Counted from the stretch's first letter, positions 1-6,747 are shown. The stretch: DNA of 14,617 bases from JAGPCH01 sp039810605 (GCA_039810605.1 JBDHXH010000069.1:1-14617), one strand, 5' to 3'. A program made the numbers and translations. Notes: a model not told the origin generated them from the sequence alone.

Positions 1-8
1 AACTCCTC

Positions 9-51
9 GTTACGAATCTCCCCGCCTGCAGCGGGCAGGCTGATTCGTAAC
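9..51. repeat. Nested palindrome (possible REP-like element)
   Basis: A perfect 10-bp inverted repeat, GTTACGAATC (9-18) and GATTCGTAAC (42-51), encloses a second, GC-rich one, GCCTGC (24-29) and GCAGGC (35-40). Together they could form a two-part hairpin or cruciform. No T-tract follows, so it is a poor intrinsic terminator. A single copy is visible. The nested, GC-rich build in an AT-rich intergenic region resembles dispersed REP-like palindromes, but that is inference. Confidence 0.45.
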
Positions 52-111
52 CGAAGCATGACTGTATAAGTATGACAATACCTGATGTTTGCTTGTATTA
101 TTTTATACACC

Positions 112-147
112 TCCCACCCAAACCCCAGTTTGGGTGGGAAATTTTTT
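112..147 (+). terminator. Strong intrinsic terminator closing the upstream unit
   Basis: A perfect 12-bp stem (112-123 paired with 128-139) with a 4-nt loop is followed, after two A residues, by six T residues (142-147). This is a textbook Rho-independent terminator for + strand transcription entering from left of the window. It insulates the repeat-peptide cassette from upstream transcription. Confidence 0.85.
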
Positions 148-265
148 AAGAGAGGTTTGATACAAAGTCCCGAAGTTGAAGTATAGTTGGGCAAGATTTC
201 ATCTTGTTCTTGTTTGAAAAGTTTTGTCGTGTATTAATAAATTCCGGAAATGAAAAAATTCTAAA
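148..265. other. Intergenic stretch, no gene seen
   Basis: No convincing coding frame is present between the upstream terminator and the cassette promoter. The only structure noted is a small hairpin, CAAGAT (192-197) and ATCTTG (201-206), with a 3-nt loop. The stretch could carry upstream regulatory sites, but none is recognisable. Confidence 0.4.
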
Positions 266-296
266 TTGAAAATTGAGTTTTTTACAATTATGTTTG
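266..296 (+). promoter_or_regulatory. Bacteroidetes-type promoter of the repeat-peptide cassette
   Basis: TTG (266-268), a 20-bp spacer and TATGTTTG (289-296) match the TTG-N(about 20)-TAnnTTTG promoter described for Bacteroidetes primary sigma factor. Transcription would start a few bases downstream, near 302-305, leaving a leader of about 35 nt before the ATG at 338. There is no Shine-Dalgarno sequence there, which fits this bacterial group. Seen as a motif match only. Confidence 0.6.
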
Positions 297-337
297 TCGC
301 GGCACCAAATAATACATTATTCTAACCAAAATTTTTT

Positions 338-550
338 ATGGACGAAATCAAAACCAGTTCACACACTATTTTCCCTCCTGCAGGATCATGGAACAATGCA
401 GGTGAAAAATCACATTCGATTTTTCCGCCGGCCGGTTCCTGGAACGATGCAAGCGAGAAGTCGCATTCAATATTTCCTCCTGCCGGTTCATGGGATAGTG
501 CAAACGAAAAGTCGCATTCAATTTTTCCGCCGGCCGGTTCGTGGAAGTAA
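338..550 (+). CDS. Tandem-repeat peptide, putative multi-core RiPP precursor
   Basis: A 70-residue protein that is almost all repeat. After seven residues (MDEIKTS) a 17-residue unit starts at residues 8, 25, 42 and 59; the last copy stops after 12 residues, at GSWK. Each unit is S-H-[S/T]-IFPPAGSW followed by an acidic linker of the form [N/D]-[N/D/S]-A-[G/S/N]-E-K. The core is invariant except for one Ser/Thr change, while its codons differ almost only at third positions, so the protein sequence in this frame is under selection. There is no Cys, no signal peptide and no usual-length leader. It lies just upstream of two radical-SAM enzymes on the same strand, with its own promoter and terminator. 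That arrangement suggests a modified peptide precursor with four cores. The precursor role and the chemistry are inferred; I do not recognise the family. A small structural or binding repeat protein is the alternative. Confidence 0.75.
   Translation: MDEIKTSSHTIFPPAGSWNNAGEKSHSIFPPAGSWNDASEKSHSIFPPAGSWDSANEKSHSIFPPAGSWK
359..547 (+). repeat. Four in-frame 51-bp tandem repeats
   Basis: Units lie at 359-409, 410-460, 461-511 and 512-547 (the last is partial, 36 bp). The period is exactly 51 bp (17 codons), so reading frame is kept. Units 2 and 4 share the same codons for F-P-P-A-G, while units 1 and 3 use CCT CCT for the proline pair, hinting at past duplication or gene conversion followed by synonymous drift. 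Confidence 0.9.
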
Positions 551-572
551 TAATGTTGCTTTGATTTTATTT

Positions 573-609
573 AGTCCCGCAAATTATTTTATTATTGCGG
601 GACTTTTTT
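573..609 (+). terminator. Intrinsic terminator between precursor and first radical-SAM gene
   Basis: A perfect 10-bp stem, AGTCCCGCAA (573-582) with TTGCGGGACT (595-604), has a 12-nt AT loop and runs into six T residues (604-609). No other promoter is obvious between it and the enzyme gene at 633. It therefore probably acts as a partial terminator, giving abundant short precursor mRNA and less read-through into the enzyme genes. That stoichiometry is common in peptide-modification operons; the read-through here is inferred. Confidence 0.85.
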
Positions 610-632
610 GTTAATTATAGAAATTGAGTTTC

Positions 633-1862
633 ATGATAAATAGAAAAGAACTCATCAAACTGAAATGCGACCTGCTAATCAATGGTCTGCGTCTTACTGA
701 ACTTCGAAACGATCTTGTCGAAACCCAGGGCTGGGAAAAAGAACGGGCAGTTCATTTCCTTCCCGCAGAACTTGTTCTCCCTGAAGAAGTAAATGTACAG
801 ATCCGTGAAAACAGCGAGGCCAATTTCAGATTAAGGATAAAGAACGATAAGCTCGTTGTCGAAGATAAAATAAATGAGACGATCTGTACTTCCGAATTTG
901 TTTCGCTTCCTCCTTTTTCAAAAAGCTATACTAACGATCTTGCTCCTTTTGAGAAGGTTGTCGTCTATAACGGAATATGTAACCTGAATTTTACTTGGAA
1001 TTATTACTGCGATTATTTCAGAACCGGCACGGAGTGCAGATTCTGTAATCTCACACCCGCGCAGGATTTTTATCCCGAAGAAAATATCTCCAATGCCAGA
1101 AAGACAGCCTCACAGGTTGCCGATGTAATTGAAAAAGCAAAAAAGTATCACACTGATCCGAGATCCATTCTTACAAGAGGAACACCACCGGACAAACAAG
1201 GACTCGGAGGAACAATTCAAATCCTCGAAGAACTTACAAAGAGATTTCCCTTTTCAAATAACAGAGATCGCACAAAGCTTCTGATGACAATCTCGCCAAC
1301 AAAAAAAATCGAAGAGGTAAAACTACTTCATGACCTCGGCCTTCATTCGGTCTCATTTAACTTTGAAGTTTTCGACAAAGGCTACTGGAAGGCAATCGTT
1401 CCAGGTAAAGATCAGAATATCGGCAGAGAACTCTGGGAACAGTCTCTTATTGAAGCGGTGAAACATTTCGGTGAAGGAAAAGTTTTTTCTGCAATGATTG
1501 CAGGACTGGAACCAAGAAAAACTCTGATAGAAGGTGTTCACTGGTGTTGTGACAGAGGAATCATTCCTATTATTGTACCTTTCAGTCCTGAAACCGGTAG
1601 TCAGTTTGAAGGATTCAGACCGCCTACTTTCACATGGATGTTTGACACACATATAGAGGCTGCGGAAATCATCTCGAATAAATTATCTTTCATAGCTTCG
1701 GAAGAATATTGGAAAACAGATGCTCCGATTTGCGCGGAATGTTTCACCGGCGGATTCTTGTATGACATTATTAAAGAGAATGCAGGGTTAAAACATTTTC
1801 ATTCAGACAATAAACTTAATAAAAATCCTTCGGAAACTTCGTTGCATATTCATCAGCACTGA
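633..1862 (+). CDS. Radical-SAM enzyme A next to repeat peptide
   Basis: A 409-residue radical-SAM protein counted from ATG 633; a TTG at 624 would add three residues, but the ATG aligns better with its paralogue. An N-terminal domain of about 110 residues precedes the TIM-barrel core. The cysteine pattern is C116-X9-C126-X8-C135-X2-C138, the last three being the probable [4Fe-4S]/SAM ligands (C-X8-C-X2-C instead of the usual C-X3-C-X2-C). Later motifs include FNFEVF (near 243-248), GLEP (291-294), and PFSPETGS (near 316-323), giving a BioB/HydE-like feel. A C-terminal CAEC (367-370) may bind a second metal site. The last 22 residues carry five His (HFH and HIHQH), absent from the paralogue. 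No SPASM cysteine set is visible. It presumably acts on the 70-residue repeat peptide encoded just upstream. Reaction unknown; the fold assignment is firm, the substrate is inferred. Confidence 0.85.
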   Translation: MINRKELIKLKCDLLINGLRLTELRNDLVETQGWEKERAVHFLPAELVLPEEVNVQIRENSEANFRLRIKNDKLVVEDKINETICTSEFVSLPPFSKSYTNDLAPFEKVVVYNGICNLNFTWNYYCDYFRTGTECRFCNLTPAQDFYPEENISNARKTASQVADVIEKAKKYHTDPRSILTRGTPPDKQGLGGTIQILEELTKRFPFSNNRDRTKLLMTISPTKKIEEVKLLHDLGLHSVSFNFEVFDKGYWKAIVPGKDQNIGRELWEQSLIEAVKHFGEGKVFSAMIAGLEPRKTLIEGVHWCCDRGIIPIIVPFSPETGSQFEGFRPPTFTWMFDTHIEAAEIISNKLSFIASEEYWKTDAPICAECFTGGFLYDIIKENAGLKHFHSDNKLNKNPSETSLHIHQH

Positions 1863-1901
1863 TACATTTTCTGTCTTCCGCAAACTATTAAATAAACTAT
1901 C

Positions 1902-3131
1902 TTGACACTCGACGAAGCCATAAGGTTGAAAACAGAATTACTCATTGACGGAATGAGTATAACTGATGATGCTCTGACTACGGTTGGTCATGGGGGACTG
2001 GAAAAAGTATTCTGGGTATTTGAGATGACGCCTTCGACGCACAAGGGCACGGGTGACGGAACAAGGCCGCTTCCTAATGATATGCTGCTCCCTTACGACT
2101 TATATGTTGATGTAAGATATAGTCCCCATTCGAAGTTCAAAGTTCACAAGAGCAAAGACACAGTAATACTCTTAAGGAATGGGATTGAAATATGTGAAGT
2201 CAGGTGGCCTAAGCGTCCGGATTTCTATGATTTAAAAACTCAAAGCGGAGAATCAATGAAAAAGGTTTCTTCGATGAGAGGTGATTGCGGATTGAGAGTT
2301 TGTTTTGACAATGCCTGCAACTATTTTGCTAAAGATGAACAATGCAAGTTCTGCAATATTGTTCCGGCACGACAGAGAAACAAGAATCATGTGGTTACCA
2401 GAAAGGAAGCTGACGATGTTTTTGATTGTGTTAAGGAAGCTATGTTCAACAATCCTGTTTGTTCACATCTTGCCATGACAGCCGGCGCAGCGCTCGATGA
2501 CGGATTGGGAAATCTTCCGAACATTCTTGAAAAACTGAAGCCGCTGCTGAATGAAAAATATTTCCCTGTAGTTGCTGCAATTACTGCAACTCGAACGAAG
2601 GAAGAGACAGAATACCTGCATTCTTCAGGAATAAGCTCTGTTGCATTCAATCTTGAAATATGGGATGAAAAAATCTTTAATGAAATTTGTCCCGGGAAGA
2701 CAAGAAGAGTGGGAAGAGAAAGATGGATTCAATCCCTTAGGGAAGCAGCAAGTTTGTTTAAACCTGCGAGGACATTGAGCTCATTTGTAGTAGGATTGGA
2801 GCCGATGGAATCTGTTCTTGAAGGAATAGAATACTTATCTTCAGAAGGAATATTTCCGATAATGAGCCCGTTCATTCCCATGGTTGGTACTGACTATGAA
2901 GGCAAAGAAGCGCCTGATGCAGACTGGGTCTGGGAAGTACACGAAAGAGCAACTGAAATTATTCATAAAAATTTACCCGATGCATTCTGCGATGAAATTT
3001 GGGACGGCGATATAGGAATATGCCCTTCATGCACAACCACAAAATTATTTTTTGACTTCATGAGGAGAATTGTTCCAAGGGAAAACCCAAGAAGGATTAT
3101 GTCTAATCAGAGTGTCGAAGCATTTTTGTGA
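1902..3131 (+). CDS. Radical-SAM enzyme B, paralogue of enzyme A
   Basis: A 409-residue paralogue of the preceding gene, 39 nt downstream and surely co-transcribed. The start is TTG at 1902: an in-frame stop lies at 1893-1895, and residues from TTG on align with the start of enzyme A (shared pattern EaIrLKtELLIdG). The conserved cysteines are C129-X9-C139-X8-C148-X2-C151, and there is an extra C134. Shared core motifs are FNLEIWD (near 249-255), PGKTRRVGRERW (264-275), GLEP (298-301) and PFIPMVGT (near 323-330). The C-terminal CPSC (374-377) matches CAEC of enzyme A. The N-terminal domain of about 110 residues is also shared. Full-length conservation of both copies suggests distinct jobs: two modifications on one peptide, or a heterodimer. 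It could also be a non-peptide radical-SAM pair that merely neighbours the repeat gene. Function is inferred from context only. Confidence 0.85.
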   Translation: MTLDEAIRLKTELLIDGMSITDDALTTVGHGGLEKVFWVFEMTPSTHKGTGDGTRPLPNDMLLPYDLYVDVRYSPHSKFKVHKSKDTVILLRNGIEICEVRWPKRPDFYDLKTQSGESMKKVSSMRGDCGLRVCFDNACNYFAKDEQCKFCNIVPARQRNKNHVVTRKEADDVFDCVKEAMFNNPVCSHLAMTAGAALDDGLGNLPNILEKLKPLLNEKYFPVVAAITATRTKEETEYLHSSGISSVAFNLEIWDEKIFNEICPGKTRRVGRERWIQSLREAASLFKPARTLSSFVVGLEPMESVLEGIEYLSSEGIFPIMSPFIPMVGTDYEGKEAPDADWVWEVHERATEIIHKNLPDAFCDEIWDGDIGICPSCTTTKLFFDFMRRIVPRENPRRIMSNQSVEAFL

Positions 3132-3191
3132 GGAATAAATTCTTGTGGGTCGGTAGCAAATCTTAGAACAACATCACACACTCGCACACAC

Positions 3192-3998
3192 TTAATTCAA
3201 CTTCCAACCGCTCCTCTTAAAAGAATCTAATTCCAGAGTTATGTTTCCAATCATAACATTCAGTTGAGATTTTAATGGAACCCGTGCGTCATCATCAGAA
3301 AACCAGCCGGCAAATTCACCTGTCAGTCCGAAGATGCCCGTGAAATTGGCCGTTCCGTTACAACGGATTGCTTTCAGATCATGATTCGAAATCGAAACCG
3401 CTATTTCTTCTGGTTTGGAAGAGAAGAAATAATTGACAGAAGTCTCCGCTTCATTCATGAAAACGGGAACAAGAAAATTTTCCGAAGAAAATGAGCTTAA
3501 TCTTGCTGCATAAAATAGTGATAGCCCATCCTGAAATTTTACATTCTTGTTAAAAGTAATCTTCCTGTCGATCTCAACCTTACCGTTGTTTTCCTTCTTC
3601 ACATAAACATACTGCGAATCATAATGGAACCTGTATTCGGTAACAACTATTGCATCTTCCTTATGCTCGGTTGCTTTGAACCATCTTGAATAGAATTCAT
3701 TCCCATTATAAACCATATCCGATTCGAAGACGCTGTTAAGTTTGACCAACGGAACGCCTTCATAAGATTTCATAGTGCATTTAGCAGAATAAACCATGGC
3801 ACTCCCCTCTTTCACAGATTTCGTCATTTTCATGTCCACTTCACCGAGACTTATAAATCCATACGACACAACATATCTTAATTCTTCTCCATCAGAAAAA
3901 ACTTTCTGCTGTGAATAAGCATGATTCAAAGAAATCACAAATAGAAGAAACCAAATCATTGCCATAAATTTATGGCTCATAACTTTTCTTGTATTCAT
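3192..3998 (-). CDS. DUF3108 envelope protein, copy 2
   Basis: A 268-residue secreted protein. I chose the ATG at 3998, because a hydrophobic signal peptide (roughly residues 10-28, ending near AYSQ) follows directly and the gene then starts 4 nt after the stop of the preceding gene; a longer frame reading back to 4118 would run through that gene. DUF3108 hallmarks are the early GEELRYVVSYGFISLGEV (about 36-53) and the late SDDDARVPLK followed by an IGNITLEL strand. It is paralogous along its whole length to the next gene upstream. The family is a predicted beta-rich periplasmic protein of unknown function. It is the last gene of an operon headed by an S41 peptidase, and no clear terminator follows before the convergent radical-SAM gene. 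Confidence 0.8.
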   Translation of the reverse strand: MNTRKVMSHKFMAMIWFLLFVISLNHAYSQQKVFSDGEELRYVVSYGFISLGEVDMKMTKSVKEGSAMVYSAKCTMKSYEGVPLVKLNSVFESDMVYNGNEFYSRWFKATEHKEDAIVVTEYRFHYDSQYVYVKKENNGKVEIDRKITFNKNVKFQDGLSLFYAARLSSFSSENFLVPVFMNEAETSVNYFFSSKPEEIAVSISNHDLKAIRCNGTANFTGIFGLTGEFAGWFSDDDARVPLKSQLNVMIGNITLELDSFKRSGWKLN

Positions 3999-4002
3999 TA
4001 TT

Positions 4003-4812
4003 TTAATTCTTGAAAGCAGGAGGCTGCCACTTATTTTTCTTGTAAGAAATAAGTTCGCAGACAACATTTCCCAATGTCGAATTATAATAAGCCTTAATAG
4101 GAACTCTGTAGTCGTCATCGGAAAGCAATATCAGAAACTCTCCCTTGAATCCGAACATTCCGAGATAATCAGAGATGCCTTCCATCTTTATCACGGAAAT
4201 GTCATACTTGAACTTTTCGATTTTTACAACTGTCTTGTTGTTGTTATATGAATATCTGACGGAAGATTCTTCTTCGTTTGCAAATACAGGTATGTTATAG
4301 TTTTTGTTGCTGAATGAATTGAGCCGGTATTCGTATTGCCAGGAGATCTCATCGCGATAGTTAACATCTTTCTTTATTTGAAGGCGCTGGTCACGCTCGA
4401 CATTGCCGTCGGTTTCCTTAAAAATCTTAACAATGCTCTTTGGATAATTGAATTTATAATCCGTTCTGGTTATTGACCTTTCCTTAAAACTTGTCTCATA
4501 GTATTTATCGGAGAATAATTCATCATCGTCATATTCCATCTCCGATTCAAGTATCTTATTAATTTTAATGAAAGGAACTTCAGGATAACTTCTAACTTCA
4601 AGCTTGGCATTACAAATTGTTTTCTTCCCTTCCTTTCTTACTGAAGTAATGTTATACTTCACATAACCCAGTTTAATGAATCCGTAAGACAATTCATATT
4701 TTAATTCCTCGCCGACATCCAGGACTTTCTCCTGTGAAAATGCCTCTGCTAAATTGAATAAAAGACTTGTATTCAATACACAGAGGCATGTTACGAATTT
4801 CAGAAAAAACAT
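4003..4812 (-). CDS. DUF3108 envelope protein, copy 1
   Basis: A 269-residue protein with an N-terminal signal peptide (about residues 1-26, ending near AFSQ) and the DUF3108 pattern: GEELKYELSYGFIKLG (about 34-49), a conserved region of alternating charged and aromatic strands, and a C-terminal SDDYRVPIK with GNVVCEL. Its ATG overlaps the stop of the S41 peptidase gene as TAATG, indicating translational coupling. Its own stop is 4 nt before the start of the second DUF3108 gene. Role unknown; probably periplasmic and linked to envelope maintenance together with the protease. The tandem pair differs enough to be an old duplication. Confidence 0.82.
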   Translation of the reverse strand: MFFLKFVTCLCVLNTSLLFNLAEAFSQEKVLDVGEELKYELSYGFIKLGYVKYNITSVRKEGKKTICNAKLEVRSYPEVPFIKINKILESEMEYDDDELFSDKYYETSFKERSITRTDYKFNYPKSIVKIFKETDGNVERDQRLQIKKDVNYRDEISWQYEYRLNSFSNKNYNIPVFANEEESSVRYSYNNNKTVVKIEKFKYDISVIKMEGISDYLGMFGFKGEFLILLSDDDYRVPIKAYYNSTLGNVVCELISYKKNKWQPPAFKN

Positions 4813-6404
4813 TATTGTTTCAACTTCGCTAATTTGATTGATTCATCAAACAAAGTAGTTGCCTTTAAAAATTGATCATCATCATTAACAAAGACAAGAT
4901 AAGCGCCATTATTTCCCCAGAGATCTCTGGCTATTTGAAACTTGATTGAGGTCTTTATGAAATCGAGGTCCTTATTATATTGTTCTTCATTAAACACCAC
5001 TCCTTTATCCGCCGCCATTTTCTTAAGTTCCGAAAGCATGTTTTCATCAACATTGAATCTGTCTCTGAATTCCATCGGGGTCTTATATGAAGCTTCAATG
5101 TTACTCTTATTATTTCCCATGTATCTTTCGGTAAGAATGTAAAAGAGATTTAATCTTCTCAACTGAACAGAGTAATCAGTCAGAGTATCAAGCTTCACTA
5201 TATAGTCGGGAGTAATTCCTCCTCCTCCGTAAACTGTTCTGCCGCCGAATGTTTTATACTCGGGCTTGGTTGAATCTTGCGAGTCATGTTTGTGCTCAAG
5301 ATTATCTCCCTCTACTTCTGTCACGGGTTTGTCAATGTATTTTCCACCTTCGTATGACTTCTGGATCAGCCTTCCTGAAGGAGTATAATATCTTGCCGTT
5401 GTAACCCTGAAGGCTGAACCGTCGGGAAGATCAAACTGTCTCTGAACGAGTCCCTTTCCAAATGTTGTCTCTCCGACTATCAATCCCCTGTCCCAGTCCT
5501 GAATTGCACCCGAAACAATTTCGCTTGCAGAAGCCGATCCGCCATTTACAAGCACAACCAATGGTATGTCCGTATAAGCGCCGCCTTCTGAAACATATTC
5601 TTCATTGAAATCTTTTATGCGGCTTTTTGTGTAAACTATTTTCTGACCTCTCGGAATGAATTCGCTTGCAATCTTAAATGCCTGGTCGAGGTAGCCTCCG
5701 GGATCGCCCCGCAAATCGAGAATGACTTCCTTCATTCCTTTATTCTTAAGGTCAGCCATTGCCTTAATAAACTCATCATAAGTCGTAGAGGAGAATCTCG
5801 AAACTTTGAGATACCCGATATCATCATTATACATGAAGGAAGCATCAATGCTATATATAGGAATTTTATCTCTGGTAATTTCAAACTCTAACGGTTCATT
5901 CAAACCGTATCTAACTATGGTCACATTGACTTTCGTCCCTTTGGGACCTTTGAGTTTTTTCGGAACATCTTCTCTTGAAATTTTTATTGCACTCTGTCCG
6001 TCAATCTTTACAATTTTATCTCCTGCAAGAATCCCAAGTTTTTCAGAAGGTCCGCCGCTTATCGGAGAGACAATTGTCAGCGTATCATTTACTATATCAA
6101 ATTCAACGCCGATTCCTTCAAAGCTTCCCTGGAAATCTTCGTTCACTCTCTTAAGCTGGTCAGCGCTGATATAAACAGAGTGAGGATCAAGCCCCTGCAG
6201 CATTCCTTTGATTGCGTCCTCTGTCAGCTTTTGCGAGTCAACATCATCTACATAATATCTTGAAGTAACTTCAAGCGCATCACCAAATTTCTTAACCTGC
6301 GAAGTGATCTTGTCGTCAGAGACTGCATCTTGTATTTTCATCCCTACAAAAATACCTACAGCAAGCAAGACAATGCCAAGCGCGAAGACTATTTTTTTAT
6401 TCAT
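4812..6404 (-). CDS. S41 C-terminal processing peptidase (CtpA/Prc-like)
   Basis: A 530-residue periplasmic serine protease anchored or exported by an N-terminal hydrophobic segment (about 5-22). The order is a helical N-terminal part with GLDPHSVYIS (71-80), a PDZ domain (about 85-175, with SFEGIGVEF), then the S41 catalytic domain. The Ser-Lys dyad is S292 in GGSASASE and K317 in TFGKG, 25 residues apart as in the CtpA family, with Q321 as the third residue. LDLRGDPGG lies at 229-237. A C-terminal extension of about 150 residues follows. Such enzymes trim or degrade envelope proteins from the C-terminus. It heads the operon with two DUF3108 genes and is divergent from the barrel gene at 6748. 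No SD is seen. The specific substrate is unknown. Confidence 0.93.
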   Translation of the reverse strand: MNKKIVFALGIVLLAVGIFVGMKIQDAVSDDKITSQVKKFGDALEVTSRYYVDDVDSQKLTEDAIKGMLQGLDPHSVYISADQLKRVNEDFQGSFEGIGVEFDIVNDTLTIVSPISGGPSEKLGILAGDKIVKIDGQSAIKISREDVPKKLKGPKGTKVNVTIVRYGLNEPLEFEITRDKIPIYSIDASFMYNDDIGYLKVSRFSSTTYDEFIKAMADLKNKGMKEVILDLRGDPGGYLDQAFKIASEFIPRGQKIVYTKSRIKDFNEEYVSEGGAYTDIPLVVLVNGGSASASEIVSGAIQDWDRGLIVGETTFGKGLVQRQFDLPDGSAFRVTTARYYTPSGRLIQKSYEGGKYIDKPVTEVEGDNLEHKHDSQDSTKPEYKTFGGRTVYGGGGITPDYIVKLDTLTDYSVQLRRLNLFYILTERYMGNNKSNIEASYKTPMEFRDRFNVDENMLSELKKMAADKGVVFNEEQYNKDLDFIKTSIKFQIARDLWGNNGAYLVFVNDDDQFLKATTLFDESIKLAKLKQ

Positions 6405-6607
6405 TATTCTTTATTTGGGAATTAATTTAGTTAATTTAAAAATACGGTATTATCACTATATAAGAAATACTAATGTATACTATAATGTTCCTGTGGTGGT
6501 TACACAACTGTTTACACCGCCCAATATTTGAAATTTTTAAAATATCTTCGGCATTTACAAGATTATGCTTCGCTTCAATCAATCACTCAATTGTGAGGCA
6601 ATGAATT

Positions 6608-6642
6608 TTGATATTATCGGTCTCGGTTAAATCTTACTTTTG
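6608..6642 (+). promoter_or_regulatory. Candidate promoter for PorV-like gene
   Basis: TACTTTTG (6635-6642) matches TAnnTTTG exactly. The nearest upstream TTG (6608-6610) is 24 bp away, longer than the usual spacing, so the call is weak. It would give a leader of about 100 nt containing the mini-ORF at 6697. Confidence 0.3.
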
Positions 6643-6696
6643 AATTGACTTATTTTCATAAATTATTCATTATTGAATAAATATTTCCGGAGGATA

Positions 6697-6729
6697 ATGA
6701 GAGGATACGTACTCTTTGTGTCAAATTAA
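6697..6729 (+). CDS. Possible 10-codon upstream ORF
   Basis: ATG at 6697 opens a 10-codon frame (MRGYVLFVSN) ending in TAA 18 nt before the barrel gene. A GGAGG (6689-6693) sits 3 nt upstream of the ATG, notable because almost no other gene here has a Shine-Dalgarno sequence. The spacing is tight and frames this short arise by chance, so it may be nothing. If translated, it could couple to or attenuate the downstream gene. Confidence 0.2.
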   Translation: MRGYVLFVSN

Positions 6730-6747
6730 ATATTAAAATCCCAAATA

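Larger units (their letters stand above)
6405..6747. other. Divergent intergenic region between protease and barrel genes
   Basis: This 343-nt AT-rich spacer must hold promoters for both directions. The clearest candidate is TACTTTTG (6635-6642) for the + strand gene. Towards the - strand I found no exact TTG-N20-TAnnTTTG. A 10-bp inverted repeat sits at the two edges, TTATTTGGGA (6411-6420) and TCCCAAATAA (6739-6748), just before each start codon. A 10-codon mini-ORF lies at 6697-6729. No RNA gene or larger repeat was seen. Confidence 0.5.

Noticed and set aside
1..69. Open frame from the window edge to TAA at 67-69
   Set aside because: Most of it is the nested palindrome, and there is no recognisable protein sequence; it may or may not be the end of an upstream gene.
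359..547. CRISPR-like repeat array
   Set aside because: The 51-bp units are direct, contiguous and coding, with no unique spacers.
273..614. 113-residue frame overlapping the repeat peptide
   Set aside because: It begins at a non-ATG codon upstream of the predicted transcription start, runs into the terminator, and its repeats are explained by the 51-bp period; the synonymous codon pattern supports only the frame at 338.
3175..3192. Two 8-bp direct repeats CACACACT
   Set aside because: Too short and low in complexity, at the junction of two convergent genes; no insertion element lies between them.
5806..6174. 122-residue + strand frame inside the S41 gene
   Set aside because: Antisense shadow of a well-conserved catalytic-domain gene, with no homology features of its own.
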